Shown: piece after piece, positions 1 through 10,085 of the stretch
Layout: each line of letters begins with the position of its first letter
Numbering within the stretch: the stretch's first letter is position 1
Source of the DNA: Mesostigma viride
Lineage: Eukaryota > Streptophyta > Mesostigmatophyceae > Mesostigmatales > Mesostigmataceae
DNA length: 64,000 nt
Direction: 5' to 3'
Assembly (NCBI GenBank): GCA_009746045.1
Contig: RPFO01000667.1
Location: 6,218,254-6,282,253, forward strand
Position numbers and translations under genes: made by a program
Notes under the pieces: generated by a model
Seen by the model: the letters and a program-made list of their open reading frames with translations, nothing else
The model's database searches: none
What the model was told of the DNA's origin: nothing

Positions 1-756
1 AATAATTAAATGTGGGGGGGTGATGGCATGAATAAATAAATGTGGGGGGGTGCTGCCATGAATAAAAGAATGTGGGGGTGTGATGGCATGAATAAATGAA
101 TGTGGGGGGTGCTGGCATTAATAATTAAATGTGGGGGGTGATGGCATGAATAAATAAATGTGGGGGGGTGCTGCCATGAATAAAAGAATGTGGGGGTGTG
201 ATGGCATGAATAAATGAATGTTGGGGGGTGCTGGCATTAATAATTAAATGTGGGGGGGTGATGGCATGAATAAATAAATGTGGGGGGGTGCTGCCATGAA
301 TAAAAGAATGTGGGGGTGTGATGGCATGAATAAATGAATGTTGGGGGGTGCTGGCATTAATAATTAAATGTGGGGGGTGATGGCATGAATAAATAAATGT
401 GGGGGGTGCTGCCATGAATAAAAGAATGTGGGGGTGTGATGGCATGAATAAATGAATGTTGGGGGGTGCTGGCATTAATAATTAAATGTGGGGGGGTGAT
501 GGCATGAATAAATAAATGTGGGGGGGTGCTGCCATGAATAAAAGAATGTGGGGGTGTGATGGCATGAATAAATGAATGTTGGGGGGTGCTGGCATTAATC
601 ATTAAATGTGGGGGGTGATGGCATGAATAAATAAATGTGGGGGGTGCTGCCATGAATAAAAGAATGTGGGGGTGTGATGGCATGAATAAATGAATGTTGG
701 GGGGTGATGGCATTAATCATTAAATGTGGGGGGGTGATGGCATGAATAAATAAATG
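1..756. repeat. Minisatellite, about 120-bp unit
   Basis: About six tandem copies of a 119-120 bp unit. Each unit is built from four related 30-bp subunits of the type AATGTGGGGG(G)TG followed by ATGGCATGAATAAAT. The plus strand carries the G-runs. Open frames on the minus strand, rich in Pro, His, Ser and Ile, are by-products of the repeat and are not taken as genes. Confidence 0.95.
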
Positions 757-1366
757 ATACGTAGCATCACCCCCCCGCACATGTATTGATACGTAGCATC
801 CCCCCCCCACATGTATTGATACGTAGCAGCACCCCCCCACATGTATTAATACGTAGCATCCCCCCCCCACATGTATTGATACGTAGCATCACCCCCCCAC
901 ATGTATTAATACGTAGCATCCCCCCCCACATGTATTGATACGTAGCATCACCCCCCACATGTATTGATACGTAGCAGCACCCCCCACATGTATTGATACG
1001 TAGCAGCACCCCCCACATGTATTGATACGTAGCAGCACCCCCCCACATGTATTGATACGTAGCAGCACCCCCCCACATGTATTGATACGTAGCAGCACCG
1101 CCCCACATGTATTGATACGTAGCAGGCCCCCCCCACATGTATTGATACGTAGCAGCACCCCCCACATGTATTGATACGTAGCAGCACCCCCCACATGTAT
1201 TGATACGTAGCAGCACCCCCCCACATGTATTGATACGTAGCATCACCCCCCCACGTGTATTGATACGTAGCAGCACCCCCCCACGTGTATTGATACGTAG
1301 CATCACCCCCCCACATGTATTGATACGTAGCAGCACCCCCCCACATGTATTGATACGTAGCAGCAC
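757..1366. repeat. Minisatellite, 29-31 bp unit with TACGTA
   Basis: About 20 tandem copies of a 29-31 bp unit reading ACATGTATTGATACGTAGCA followed by a C-run of 6-9 bases. The unit contains the self-complementary words ACATGT and TACGTA. The G-run strand switches from plus to minus exactly where this array replaces the previous one. Open frames across it are artefacts of the repeat. Confidence 0.95.
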
Positions 1367-1368
1367 AA

Positions 1369-1523
1369 TTTTAGTCAGCCTACCATCCACGTTGCGGCAA
1401 AAGATCACCTTTTTTTGTGTTTCGGCAAAATGAAGATTTCTTGCAAACTATCGTTATGCAGGTAGGTAGCAACGTCCGATGTTATAATCCGGCAGGTAGC
1501 ATGCAAACGTCGAAACGATATGA
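1369..1523. repeat. Dispersed direct repeat, copy 1
   Basis: A segment starting AATTTTAGTCAGCCTACCAT and ending GCAAACGTCGAAACGATATG recurs in diverged form at about 1931-2092. The similarity is clear along the whole 155-160 bp. The roughly 400 bp between the copies (1524-1930) shows nothing recognisable. Confidence 0.85.
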
Positions 1524-1930
1524 AGGGGAAAAAAAGCATCAAACAGGAGCACCGATTAGAAACGCAGCAAATGCAGTATGTGCACATCTACACCTATAAC
1601 CTAACCAGACCAAAGGCATAGCAAACATGGAAAGGGTGACCCAAGTGAAAGCCTAGCACCACCATGATCGACATGTGCGAGACCAAGAAACGCTCCATGG
1701 CAACTAGACTAAAGGGATGGATGCCAGATGTGGATTAGGATCGGCTTAGCTGACTCTACCGAGATGTCTGCAGGGTTTAGCTAGCAACGAAAAGAAGGAA
1801 GCCAGACATTTTTATCACTCTTGCTGCAACATAGAGTTTCTTGCGATGGCAGCAAGGACATGTCTTCGCCCAGTTGGCTAACTGTGTCGTCGGCGTGCAT
1901 GCGCTGTTTAGTTGCCGTTTTTGATAGAAC

Positions 1931-2092
1931 AATTTTAGTCAGCCTACCATCCAGGATGCGGCAAAAGCTCACCTTTTTTTCGTTGTGCGGCGAAAGCAGA
2001 CCGATTTCCTTGTAAACTTCCGGCACCAGGCAGGTATCAACGTAGGATTTTATAATCCAGCAGGTAGCATGCAAACGTCGAAACGATATGGC
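1931..2092. repeat. Dispersed direct repeat, copy 2
   Basis: Second, diverged copy of the repeat at 1369-1523, same orientation, about 560 bp downstream. Confidence 0.85.
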
Positions 2093-2411
2093 AGCTCGTA
2101 TCAGCTATGGGGTCTCTCTGTGGCTGCGCTTCTTTTTCGATGGGCGATGGGACGGTCGCAATTCGCAAACCGGACGCGGCGTTACAGGGCTGAACGGTAT
2201 TGAAAAAATTGGAAACGTGGCATCCTCGTTCCTCCCCACGGAACTGAAAACTGGAAGCGCGGCGCTGGTGCAAAAGCTCGATCCCATCTTTTGGAACCAA
2301 GCTAGCGGATTGGACGACATCCAATATGCCGTCACCCGTGCTTGTGGCCGCAGGTATAAAAAGAGACGACCTCCAGCCCATTTACCTGGGAACATTCGGA
2401 TGTTTGGCTGA
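2088..2411 (+). other. Possible exon, unrecognised
   Basis: An open frame of 107 residues with ordinary composition (segments such as ASSFLPTELKTGSAALVQKL and FWNQASGLDDIQYAVTRACG). A GTATAA donor-like site follows at about 2354. It begins inside the dispersed repeat at 1931-2092. No domain, no partner exon and no clear start were found, so it may be chance. The AT-rich stretch 2480-2765 after it holds nothing recognisable. Confidence 0.2.
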
Positions 2412-2472
2412 CATCGTTACCATGCAGAAATGTACAATGAGGTTCTGGGTTCGATTCCTGGTGTGGTCATGG
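2400..2472 (+). other. tRNA-like fragment with a B-box
   Basis: GGGTTCGATTCCTGG at about 2447-2461 matches the T-arm and RNA polymerase III B-box consensus GGTTCGANTCC, and TGGCTGACATCG at about 2405 is a weak A-box. No complete cloverleaf can be drawn. It is most simply a decayed tRNA-derived (SINE-like) fragment. Confidence 0.35.
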
Positions 2473-2779
2473 AAATAAATTTTTTTCTGCGCATCTACTG
2501 AAATCAGTCATAGAACCAAACGGTCACGCTGCAGCGAGACGCTATAGCCCTGGAGGCCGCTGATAAACCTGACATCCGGTATGTCTTACTATCATAGATT
2601 GCCGAACTATATAATAATAATAGTCTATACCACTTTTTCTTGTAAATCATTTACTAAATAATGATTCTATATACTTAAACATACCATATTATTAAAGTAT
2701 GTGGAATTAACCCATGCTATTCACAATATATTATAAAATCTTTTGCAAAATATACTGTAATTAGTATATATATTTTCTG

Positions 2780-2949
2780 TACGCGGGCTGATTTTGCGGT
2801 GCAGCAGGGCTATTAGGTTCCTCCCGTTAGGCGTTTCCATTGGTCTTATCGTAGTATAGAGCTTTGACATGGCTCTGTATATAGGTTTATAGCTGGGCGT
2901 TTGCTTTGGTTTGAGTGATTTCACTCTGCTGTAAGTAATTATATTTTTA
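2780..2949 (+). mobile_element. 5'-truncated LINE tail (REL-type family) with TSD
   Basis: The segment matches the last codons and 3' UTR of the LINE at 47611-49493 (TACGCGGGCTGATTTTGCGG through the stop TAG, ending ...TAATTATATTTTTA). It is flanked by a 14-bp direct duplication ATATATATTTTCTG at 2766-2779 and 2950-2963. This is a short 5'-truncated insertion made by target-primed reverse transcription into a TA-rich site. Confidence 0.9.
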
Positions 2950-3095
2950 ATATATATTTTCTGATAAACAATTTTATCAATGCTACTGTGTTATTTTTGT
3001 TATTCTCGCCATGCAGGTATCTGAGTGTTCTGGGAGAACTAATAAGAGAATGAGCCGCGAAGGTGAGGAAAACCTGAAATCTTTTCGTCCTTATT

Positions 3096-3355
3096 GGGGT
3101 CTCTCTGCAGCTAGACCATTTATAACCACAAGCAATAGCTTAAATTCAAGGGTCTCGCTGCAGCTAGACCCTCTTTATGGTTGCTATAAAATTAATGAAT
3201 CAGAAGTCTGTGATTTAACAATCGCACGCCGCAATGAAGGGTCTAGCTGCAGCGAGACCCCAATCTTGGTCGGGGTATGCTAAGTTCACCACATCAGGTA
3301 ATCTTTTCGTCTAACGGAAAAAGCCCCTCTAAGGGTCTAGCTGCAGCTAGACCCC
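3096..3355. repeat. Cluster of four palindromic motifs
   Basis: Four copies of an imperfect 22-23 bp palindrome lie at 3096-3117, 3150-3171, 3239-3261 and 3333-3355. Each has GGGTCT at one side, CTGCAG in the centre and AGACCC at the other. The copy at 3333-3354 is a perfect inverted repeat. The same motif recurs inside and after the gene at 4679-8227 (about 6122, 7072, 7157, 7236, 7315, 7387, 8238). It may be a small dispersed element or a protein-binding site. The stretch 3360-3578 shows nothing else. Confidence 0.85.
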
Positions 3356-3578
3356 AATCGTGGTAAAAAATGATACACTTTCGAACTTTGTCTGTAATTG
3401 TCGCTTTTCCCAACGTTACTCGATTTGCATGGATTTCGTTATGCCGGTCGTCATGGCATGCAGCACGCGAACGGGTGGGAGTTTTCGCCCTTGCGTCCGG
3501 TCGTCCAGGATTCAGTGCAATTAAGTTGAACACCGGGACGAAGCAGCCAACTGGCGCAAAAAGGGTTTTCGGAGATTA

Positions 3579-4675
3579 ATTAATTAATTAATTAATTAAA
3601 CTCGTGCTCCCGTTGGGGAGTCACGGAGCACCGAAGTGCTTTTAATCCCTGTGTGTGCACTACAGGAGAAAGGGCAGAGACCCCCAGTCTCCTTCATGCC
3701 AAAGGCATGCCACAGCTGCAATCGGGCGCGGCTAGCGAAAAGGACAGGCTAACGATCCGGCAAACTGTGGGTGCAATAAGACCCATGTGAGCATATCATA
3801 GCAAGGAGCGTGGGCAAGTAATCTGAACATAGCCAGGGCGTAGCATGGCTGTACTAGGACTAGGCTAAGGCTATGGCTGGTTGTGTACCGTGCGTTGGCG
3901 GCACGTGACTAGGTGTGTTGGCACAGCTAGGCATGGCTGCCTTAGCGGCAGTGACGCCAATGGTTACAAGCTAGGGCTATTGCTATTCTAGCCCGCTGGG
4001 GGCGTCCACATCTTGTGGTTGATCATCAGGTCCCCGCCCCTCCAGTACACCTTGGGCTTCTGGGGGTCCTGCTTATGGCGGAGGTATTCCGGCCACAGGT
4101 CGCGTCGCTGCTGTTGCTGAGCGGGGGTGAGGTCGTCATCCAGCGTCCAGGTGAGGTCGTGCAACCGCTTGCGACGAGAGAGGAACCGCTGCTTATCCTC
4201 AGGGGAGGGGAGGTGAGTAGGACTGGTGGGGGGGCCGCCTTGTCCCGTGAGTGGGGAAGGCGGTGGCACCCACGCAGTTCTACCTCACCTACCAGGCCCA
4301 TGAGGGTAAGAAGCTGGTTCTTGAGCTCGTCAGCAAGAGAGGTTGACGTCTCACCTGGCTTCTGGGGGAAGCGACGTAGCACCACTCGGCACTCGCGGCG
4401 AGCGCGATCGGTGACCTCCCGTTGCTGGGCCTGGCGGTGGTCCTCCAGCTCCTGGAGCTTTGTGGCGATGGCGTCGGTGGTGGAGGCGGTCGCTGACCGC
4501 AGCAGGTCCGCGTAGGAGAGCGGCGGGAGGTCGCCAGCATCCTGCCGGGGTGGCTGGGATGCAATGGTGGCCGTCTGCTCCGCTATCTTGGGGACCTGTG
4601 TGGCCAGGGCCTCGGTGTGGGCGGTGATGGCCTCAAGCTTCTTCAGGAGCACGCCACACTTGCCCTCCACCTGGT
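3579..4675 (-). mobile_element. ORF1-bearing LINE-like element, copy A
   Basis: Read on the minus strand, this holds a broken ORF1 (4670-3988), then about 390 bp of untranslated sequence, then a (TTAA)n tail at 3579-3603. The end sequence CCCAACGGGAG just before the tail is shared in variant form by copies B, C and D. No reverse transcriptase frame follows ORF1. The 5' end abuts the first visible exon of the gene at 4679, so insertion or deletion may have cut that gene's upstream region. Confidence 0.8.
3988..4670 (-). pseudogene. LINE ORF1-like protein, frameshifted (copy A)
   Basis: Two overlapping minus-strand frames are needed, so there is a frameshift near 4210-4250. The N-terminal frame has a coiled-coil-like stretch (KKLEAITAHTEALATQVPKI) and an RRM-like strand (ECRVVLRRFPQ). 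The C-terminal frame has FLSRRKRLHDLTWTLDDDLT, then a run of Gln and the end motif KVYWRGGDLMINHK. The order coiled coil, RRM-like, C-terminal domain is that of L1-type ORF1 RNA-binding proteins. The same C-terminal signature occurs in copies B and C. Confidence 0.75.
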
Positions 4676-4678
4676 TAA

Positions 4679-7600
4679 GGCGAGAGACAAGTGCAGCTTT
4701 TCGGAGATGAGAACCAGAATCCAGCGCAGCCTGAAGCCAAGGAAGTCAAGCGGCCGGGAGAATACAAGAAATCAAAGAGGGTTATTGGGGAATATTTCGC
4801 TGACCAGGCGTTTGAAGCGGCTCAGGCGATGACAAAACCCGAGGGGCGGGGGCCGGCTTTCGACCAGATGATTGCTGGCTTTAACTCTAGGGCCGCTGAA
4901 CTAGGTCACGGGCTGTATCATGATGAGGCGAAAAAGCTTTACAATCAGGAGCGGATGGCAGAACTGAACAGGTTCTGGGTGGCTCGGATTAACGGCTTTT
5001 TTGATGGTCTGACCAAAAGCGACGCAGACAGAGACGTCAGGATGGTGCTGATGTCCACGCTTTACTGTGGTGACGACTTGGAGAAGGAGTTTTCGGCCGC
5101 GGAGTTGGAGAACCTGACGGGGATGGACGCCAAGAAGATTCGCGGAATTCGCGCGATACGAAGGCAGCAGAAGTTGGACTACCTCAGACACGCGCAGGCT
5201 CGCAAGGGGCGCCCTTTGCCGCAATTCGTGATTGACGCGATAGTGGACGCGTGGATGCACGATGATGAGTCGCGCGCCTCCTCCCAGATGAAGGATGTCA
5301 AGCGCACTTACAGCAGGGAGGGTCATGGCAATCGCGGGGTGCTCGTCGCCGTTGAGGGAGCGCGCTATTACATGACCTCCAAGGAGGACATGTACAATCA
5401 CTTTCTCGAAAAGCATGCGTACTGGAACAAAAGGAGTGACCAGTATGATAAGGACGTGGGCATTCACGTGGGCTACACGACCTTCTGCAAATACGCGCCC
5501 GATTGCATCAAGGGCAAGTGGAAGGAGAGGAACCTGTGCGCGTGTGAGAAGCACGTCACCATGCAGTCGGCCATGGGGGCGTGGACCAAGCACTGCAATG
5601 CGAACCACGGCAAGAACTGCAAGTGTGGCGCGGAGTGTGCGGGATGCTCCAAGTACAGAGCCGGACGGTACTTGCGGAATGTGGAAAGCCATTCACTCGA
5701 CGGACTGGATCAAGCACTTTCACTGCCCGGTGTCCGCCGAGACTGACGGCAGGGATAACGGGCTGCGTGAAGGGGGCGGAATGGGCGGGGGGATGGAAGA
5801 GGGGGAGGGGGAAGATGAATGGCGGGGACGGGACCTGGAAGACCTCGACATTTCTGAGAGGCTGGTGGAGGACGAAGATGGGGTGCCGAGGACGGAGAGG
5901 GTTCACCGCATACTGAAGATGGCGTGTGTGGAGGGGTTCTGTCCTGAGGAATCATGCGGCATCCATAATAACTGGGTGCAGTGTGATCGGGACAAGAATT
6001 CCACGGAGATTCTGAATTGGTTCAAGTTCGAGATGGTGGAGCAGACTGTGACCCGAGGGGTGAGGGTGAGTAGGTTTCGATTTTATTTCTCCGTTAAAAT
6101 GTTGTTGACTTTTTTTTTTGTGACCTATAGCTGCAGCGAGACCCTTTGTGAGTTGCAGTTATCTGATCGAAATGCGATTTTATTGCAAATCGAAACTGTC
6201 TGCGGACCTTTGCGAAACAGGGCGAGACCGATGGCAGGGCGGCGAAGAAGGTGAAGCGGCCCGAGCAAGTCCAAATGAGGTCCACCCCAGCTGAGCTGCG
6301 GGACGAGATTCTTAAGAGGTGGGACAAGTTCACCGTGCACTGCTTTACGGCCTGGTCGCAGGCGGATACAATCAAGGATCGGGAGAAGAATCTGAGAGAG
6401 GGGGACGTGCTCGTGCACGGCGACTGGGCCGAGAACTACGAGAACAGCAGCTACGTCCAACTGCAGTCGCAGTACTTCCACAAGCGCAGCCACATCCTGA
6501 TGCCCATGATCGTGCGTTATCGGCTCAACGGCGAGCTGGAAAAGCGCGTCTTCTTTTTCCTGGGGGATTCCAGTATCAAGCGGGGCGAGCGCGCACTCGT
6601 ATACGCTCTTCGCAAGATTCTGGAAACCCTGCGGGTAGAAGTAGGGGTAGAGGTGCGAAACCTGTACATGTGCTCGGACAACTGCGCGGTGCAGTTTAAG
6701 TCCAGGTACGTGATTAACCAGATTAACGGTCTGCTCATGGGGGATCCCGACCTGCAGGCCTTTGAGTTCCACTACATGGGGGAGCAGCATGGGAAGGGGG
6801 AGGTGGATGGTCAAGGAGCGAAGTGCAAGTGCGTCTTGAGGGAAATGCAGAGGATTCCCGAAAACCAGCACATACTTGAGACCCACCAGCTAGTCGCCTA
6901 CTTGAACCAGAACTGGCAGGGCGGCAAGACATCGAGCAGGGAGTCGGCCCGCGCGCGGGCCGAGAACGTCACTCGCCACTTCTTCCTTTTACCCCCGGTA
7001 CGGAATTTTGTGTTATTTCAGGTTTTAAGACGTCAACTGCCGCTGTTCTATAAAAATTCAAACCCAATAAAGGTATCTCTGCAGAGAGACCCTATATACT
7101 GTCCATGGGTTGCTTTTCTTTTAGGTATGAAATTTCGCTTGTTCTTTCGGTATGAAGGGGTCTCTCTGCAGCTATACCCTGTGTCGAATTTCGATCACTT
7201 GATATCTTGTCGTACGTTGTTATTATGATTCGAATGGGGTCTCTCTGCAGCTATACCCTGTGTCGAATTTTGATCACTTGATATCTTGTCGTACGTTGTT
7301 ATTATGATTCGAATGGGGTCTCTCTGCAGCTATACCCTGTGTCGAATTTTGATCACTTGATGTCTTGTCGTTAATTTTTTTTTTAAGGGGTCTCTCTGCA
7401 GCTATACCCTGTTTTATTGGTTTTTGGTCAATTTTGCTAATTTGAACGGTATTCTTTTTGTCCTAACTATTTGATGACAGGACGTCGAGTCCGGCCGACG
7501 CGCGGAGGTTGAGGAGGTGCCTGGCATCAAGAAGGCGCATTGGTGGCGACTGGACAAGTCCGACCCTGGCCTTTTGATGATTAGGCGCTATTCCTGCTAC

Positions 7601-8227
7601 TGTCCGCCCTGTTTGGCTGGGCGGTTTGAGGGATGTCTAAGCGAGTGGTCGTTTATCATCGAGTTCAATGATGCAGGAAGCTCGATGAAAACTGTCCGTT
7701 TGCTGCCACCGAGCCAGCCCAACCCTCCGGTTCGCATGGTGACGCGGGGGGAGCAGCTGAAGGACAAGCGGGAGGCGATGGGCCGGCAGATGAGACTCCA
7801 CGACTATGTGGCAGTTCCATCGGACAAGGACACGGATCACGATCCCATCCACCCGTTCTGGTTGGCTGAGGTTGTAAGCGAAGCCGGGCCGATCGTGTTA
7901 GACGAGAACTTCGAGAGGTGGGTCGAGGGCCGGAACGGACGGGAGAAGGAGCTGTTCCTCGCCGGGAACGGCATTCTTCCCGTTCGGATTTGGAAGCGGG
8001 ATAAGCATGACCCCCTGCATTTCACGCTCAACGTTGAGGATTGGCCACCGTCACGCCAGCCCGAGCTTGTGAATTGCTATCTCTGCGTCGCTCCGGCTCT
8101 CCGGCTAGAAGCACGCGTGCGCAGCGACGGAATGTGTGCCGACATCAGGATGAGCAAGGAGCTCGACAAGTGGCTTACTACGCTGGTGATCAAGGATGAA
8201 GCCCCGGAGGGGCCGGCACCGACTTAA
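4679..8227 (+). CDS. DDE-like transposase-type protein, 3 exons, one frameshift
   Basis: Exons are about 4679-6065, 6221-6997 and 7481-8227, both introns GT-AG and phase 0. The first exon has no convincing ATG near its 5' end (an in-frame GTG is at 4691, the first ATG near 4829), so an upstream exon may be missing. Near 5690-5705 the frame must shift by one base to pass from YRAGRYLRNVESH to DWIKHFHCP. Exon 1 carries a Cys/His cluster (FCKYAPDC, NLCACEKH, NCKCGAECAGC) that probably binds zinc, then an acidic stretch. Exon 2 has GDWAENY, SDNCAVQFKSRYV and GEQHGKGEVDGQG, spaced like an RNase H-fold DDE core; such motifs occur in transposase-like proteins of several invertebrates and algae (recalled, not searched). 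Exon 3 (DVESGRRAEVEE onward) has no recognised domain. Palindromic motifs crowd both introns and both flanks. It may be an autonomous transposon gene decayed by one indel, or a domesticated gene with a sequencing error. Confidence 0.75.
7157..7409. repeat. 79-bp tandem repeat with palindrome, inside intron 2
   Basis: Two complete 79-bp units (7157-7235, 7236-7314) and a partial third are followed by a fourth palindrome at 7387. Each unit begins with the GGGGTCTCTCTGCAG palindrome and continues with a TGTCGAATTTTGATCACTTG spacer. The array lies in intron 2 of the DDE-like gene. Confidence 0.95.
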
Positions 8228-8237
8228 ACAAGAAATT

Positions 8238-8258
8238 GGGGTCTCGCTGCGGGTAGAC
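8238..8258. repeat. Solo palindromic motif after the DDE-like gene
   Basis: GGGGTCTCGCTGCGGGTAGA at 8238, 11 bp after the stop codon, is a diverged member of the 3096-3355 motif family. The AT-rich stretch 8260-8539 shows nothing else. Confidence 0.7.
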
Positions 8259-8539
8259 GACGCCCTAGTTTCGGCTCGTATTATATCTTTAGAGTGGGGC
8301 TTCAGTAGGGTGTAAAAAGGTGGCCGCATATATATATATTTTTCGAGATCTTTCTGTGGTCAAGTTTAAGGGTAGTTGATAATTTTTTGCGGCCTTCAAT
8401 TAACAGTTATTTTTTACTGCAACATAATTTTATGCTGTATATTTAAATAATGATAAGGATTTCGATATTTTTTTGCACAATCTATTCGACATTTGTTTCT
8501 GCATGTCGAGAATTTATTGCTCCACCCCCACAAAAAAAA

Positions 8540-8703
8540 TCGTTCCGGAACTGTTCGAAGCGAATAGCACTGACAGGATTCGAACCCGGGTCCACCTTAA
8601 TGTTCGGAGTGAGGTAGGCCAGCCATCATGTTCCGCACTCAAATCTGGCTCGGGTCCGATCCCTTCCATTGCTCTTCGCTTCGAACAGCTCCGGAACAAG
8701 TTA
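8540..8703 (-). mobile_element. Foldback element with tRNA-like core
   Basis: Outer arms of about 31 bp (8540-8571 and 8673-8703) are near-perfect inverted repeats with the core CGAAGCGAA/TTCGCTTCG and GTTCCGGA. On the minus strand the interior carries GGGTTCGAATCCTGTCA, a B-box and T-arm, followed by CAGTGCT. This can pair with AGCAATG about 120 bases upstream, one mismatch, as an acceptor-like stem. The length exceeds a normal tRNA, so it looks like a tRNA-derived (SINE-like) element within an inverted repeat. Compare 47269-47610. Confidence 0.65.
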
Positions 8704-9046
8704 GGTGTGGGGTTGGAGCAATAAATACTTATTTGCCGGGCGCAGTTGTCATTCCGCCTAGTACAATTGCGTCACTAGTACAATTTTTGTCTGGGTACGG
8801 TACGAACCAATAACGCAATATTTAGTATCTAATCGCCGCTGCTCTTGCTGAATTTTATCCGGAAGCTGAAAAAGGTGTCCGGTGAAGCGAATACTAGTGA
8901 CTGGTGGTCGTGCCCTTCCATTACTCCTTATCGACAAATTTTGGGTTCTACCTGCAGTTATAACCCTTGCGCGTCTGGCTGTCGGGGTCACCAATTTCCT
9001 GTCGATTGCAAGCAGCCAAGCTTGCCGAAATTTAACACTGTCACAA

Positions 9047-9484
9047 ATGGAGCAGAGCAATATTTTCGGTTCTCAGCATACCTATGTGATGGTCGACAAA
9101 AATGAGCACGCTGCAAACATCAGAATTGATGTAGAGTTGCTCGGACCTTCTGCACAGTGGGGTGCAGGTGTCATTGCGTTCGGCAATGGCATGATCGATC
9201 TGGTGCCACCCGATTCAGATTTGAACCCTGCTTACCAATGCGTGCCTGACAATCAGGCGAGAGTGGTGGTGGAGAGCACGGAAATTCCGGGCTCTCCCAA
9301 TGTATCAATGATGCGCCTGAGGGCCGAGGCCCAGCAGGAGTTCCTGGCTGCTGCGGAGAACGGCGGGGCCAAGTGGAACACCAAAATGTATACAGGCGAG
9401 CCTCCCAACTACAGGGGAGACCAGTACCAGGGAGTGTACTCCTTCGGCGATTTTGACATCGACGGATGGGGCACCTTTTTCTAG
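9047..9484 (+). CDS. Hypothetical protein, 145 residues from the first good ATG
   Basis: The frame is open from 8882, but the first plausible start is the ATG at 9047 (MEQSNIFGSQHTY). An upstream exon is also possible. The protein is mixed alpha/beta in composition, without signal peptide or membrane segment from this start, and ends in an aromatic/acidic tail (YSFGDFDIDGWGTFF). An AATAAA hexamer lies at about 9572, 90 bp after the stop. I do not recognise the family. It sits between transposon-type sequences and may belong to one of them. Confidence 0.45.
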   Translation: MEQSNIFGSQHTYVMVDKNEHAANIRIDVELLGPSAQWGAGVIAFGNGMIDLVPPDSDLNPAYQCVPDNQARVVVESTEIPGSPNVSMMRLRAEAQQEFLAAAENGGAKWNTKMYTGEPPNYRGDQYQGVYSFGDFDIDGWGTFF

Positions 9485-9894
9485 GCGCAATGCCTAAGTT
9501 GTCAAATACTCCGACAATGTCAAAATTGAGAATGATAAAATTACGGACATGTGCACATATATGTACTGATTCAATAAAAAATTTCGGCAATTTTGTTCCC
9601 GGTGCTAGCAAGCCAAGGACTTCAAAAGTGGCAATAGATCGATGTAGGTCGTCGATAAACTTGTCTAGTCGTCATATTTCGGTCGCAAAATTCGTGCGTG
9701 GCCTGCAGGCATCGGACAAAGTGCACGCAACAGCAGGAGTCGGTTGAGTTCGAAGCACGGCAGACAAAAAATTTCGGCGCAAAGTCCGTCGGGCGAAAAA
9801 TTCGCTCGGCTGCCAAATTTTCGGCAAGAATTTCGGCGCAATGTCCGGTTTTCGGACGATTGAAAATAGCGTTTTTTTCTTGCAAAAATCTACC
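9485..9894. other. Non-coding stretch with AATTTCGGC words
   Basis: After the 3' end of the previous gene, the words AAATTTCGGC and close variants recur about six times between 9578 and 9850. No gene was recognised. Confidence 0.5.
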
Positions 9895-10085
9895 CCATTC
9901 CGCGTGGGACCACCCCCCTGGTACAGGTCCTCATTGCGGGCGTGAGCAGCATATATCCTACTCTGAAAATGGAACGCAGCATGTTGGTGACCGCGCCGTC
10001 CAGCTTGCGGGCCAGGTCGGCGGTGAGAGTCCACGTCTCGGCCCCATACGTGAGAACAGGAAGGACGAGGACCTTAAACTCTACC
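9895..10085 (-). pseudogene. LINE ORF2 fragment (post-RT region)
   Basis: Read on the minus strand, the segment gives VLPVLTYGAETWTLTADLAR and KLDGAVTNMLRSIFRV, a signature of the region after the reverse transcriptase in RTE/CR1/jockey-type LINEs. It is a short remnant adjoining a plus-strand remnant of a related element at 10086. Confidence 0.75.

Noticed and set aside
125-1408. Long open frames on the minus strand over the first 1.4 kb
   Set aside because: They are produced by tandem repeats whose period is a multiple of three or that lack stops; composition is entirely that of the repeat.
7157-7409. CRISPR-like array
   Set aside because: Repeat and spacer are both repeated (79-bp tandem repeat), the locus is an intron of a eukaryotic gene, and there are no cas genes.
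8540-8703. A functional tRNA gene
   Set aside because: T-arm is good, but the acceptor-to-acceptor length is about 120 bases and no D-arm or anticodon arm can be drawn; kept as a tRNA-like element only.
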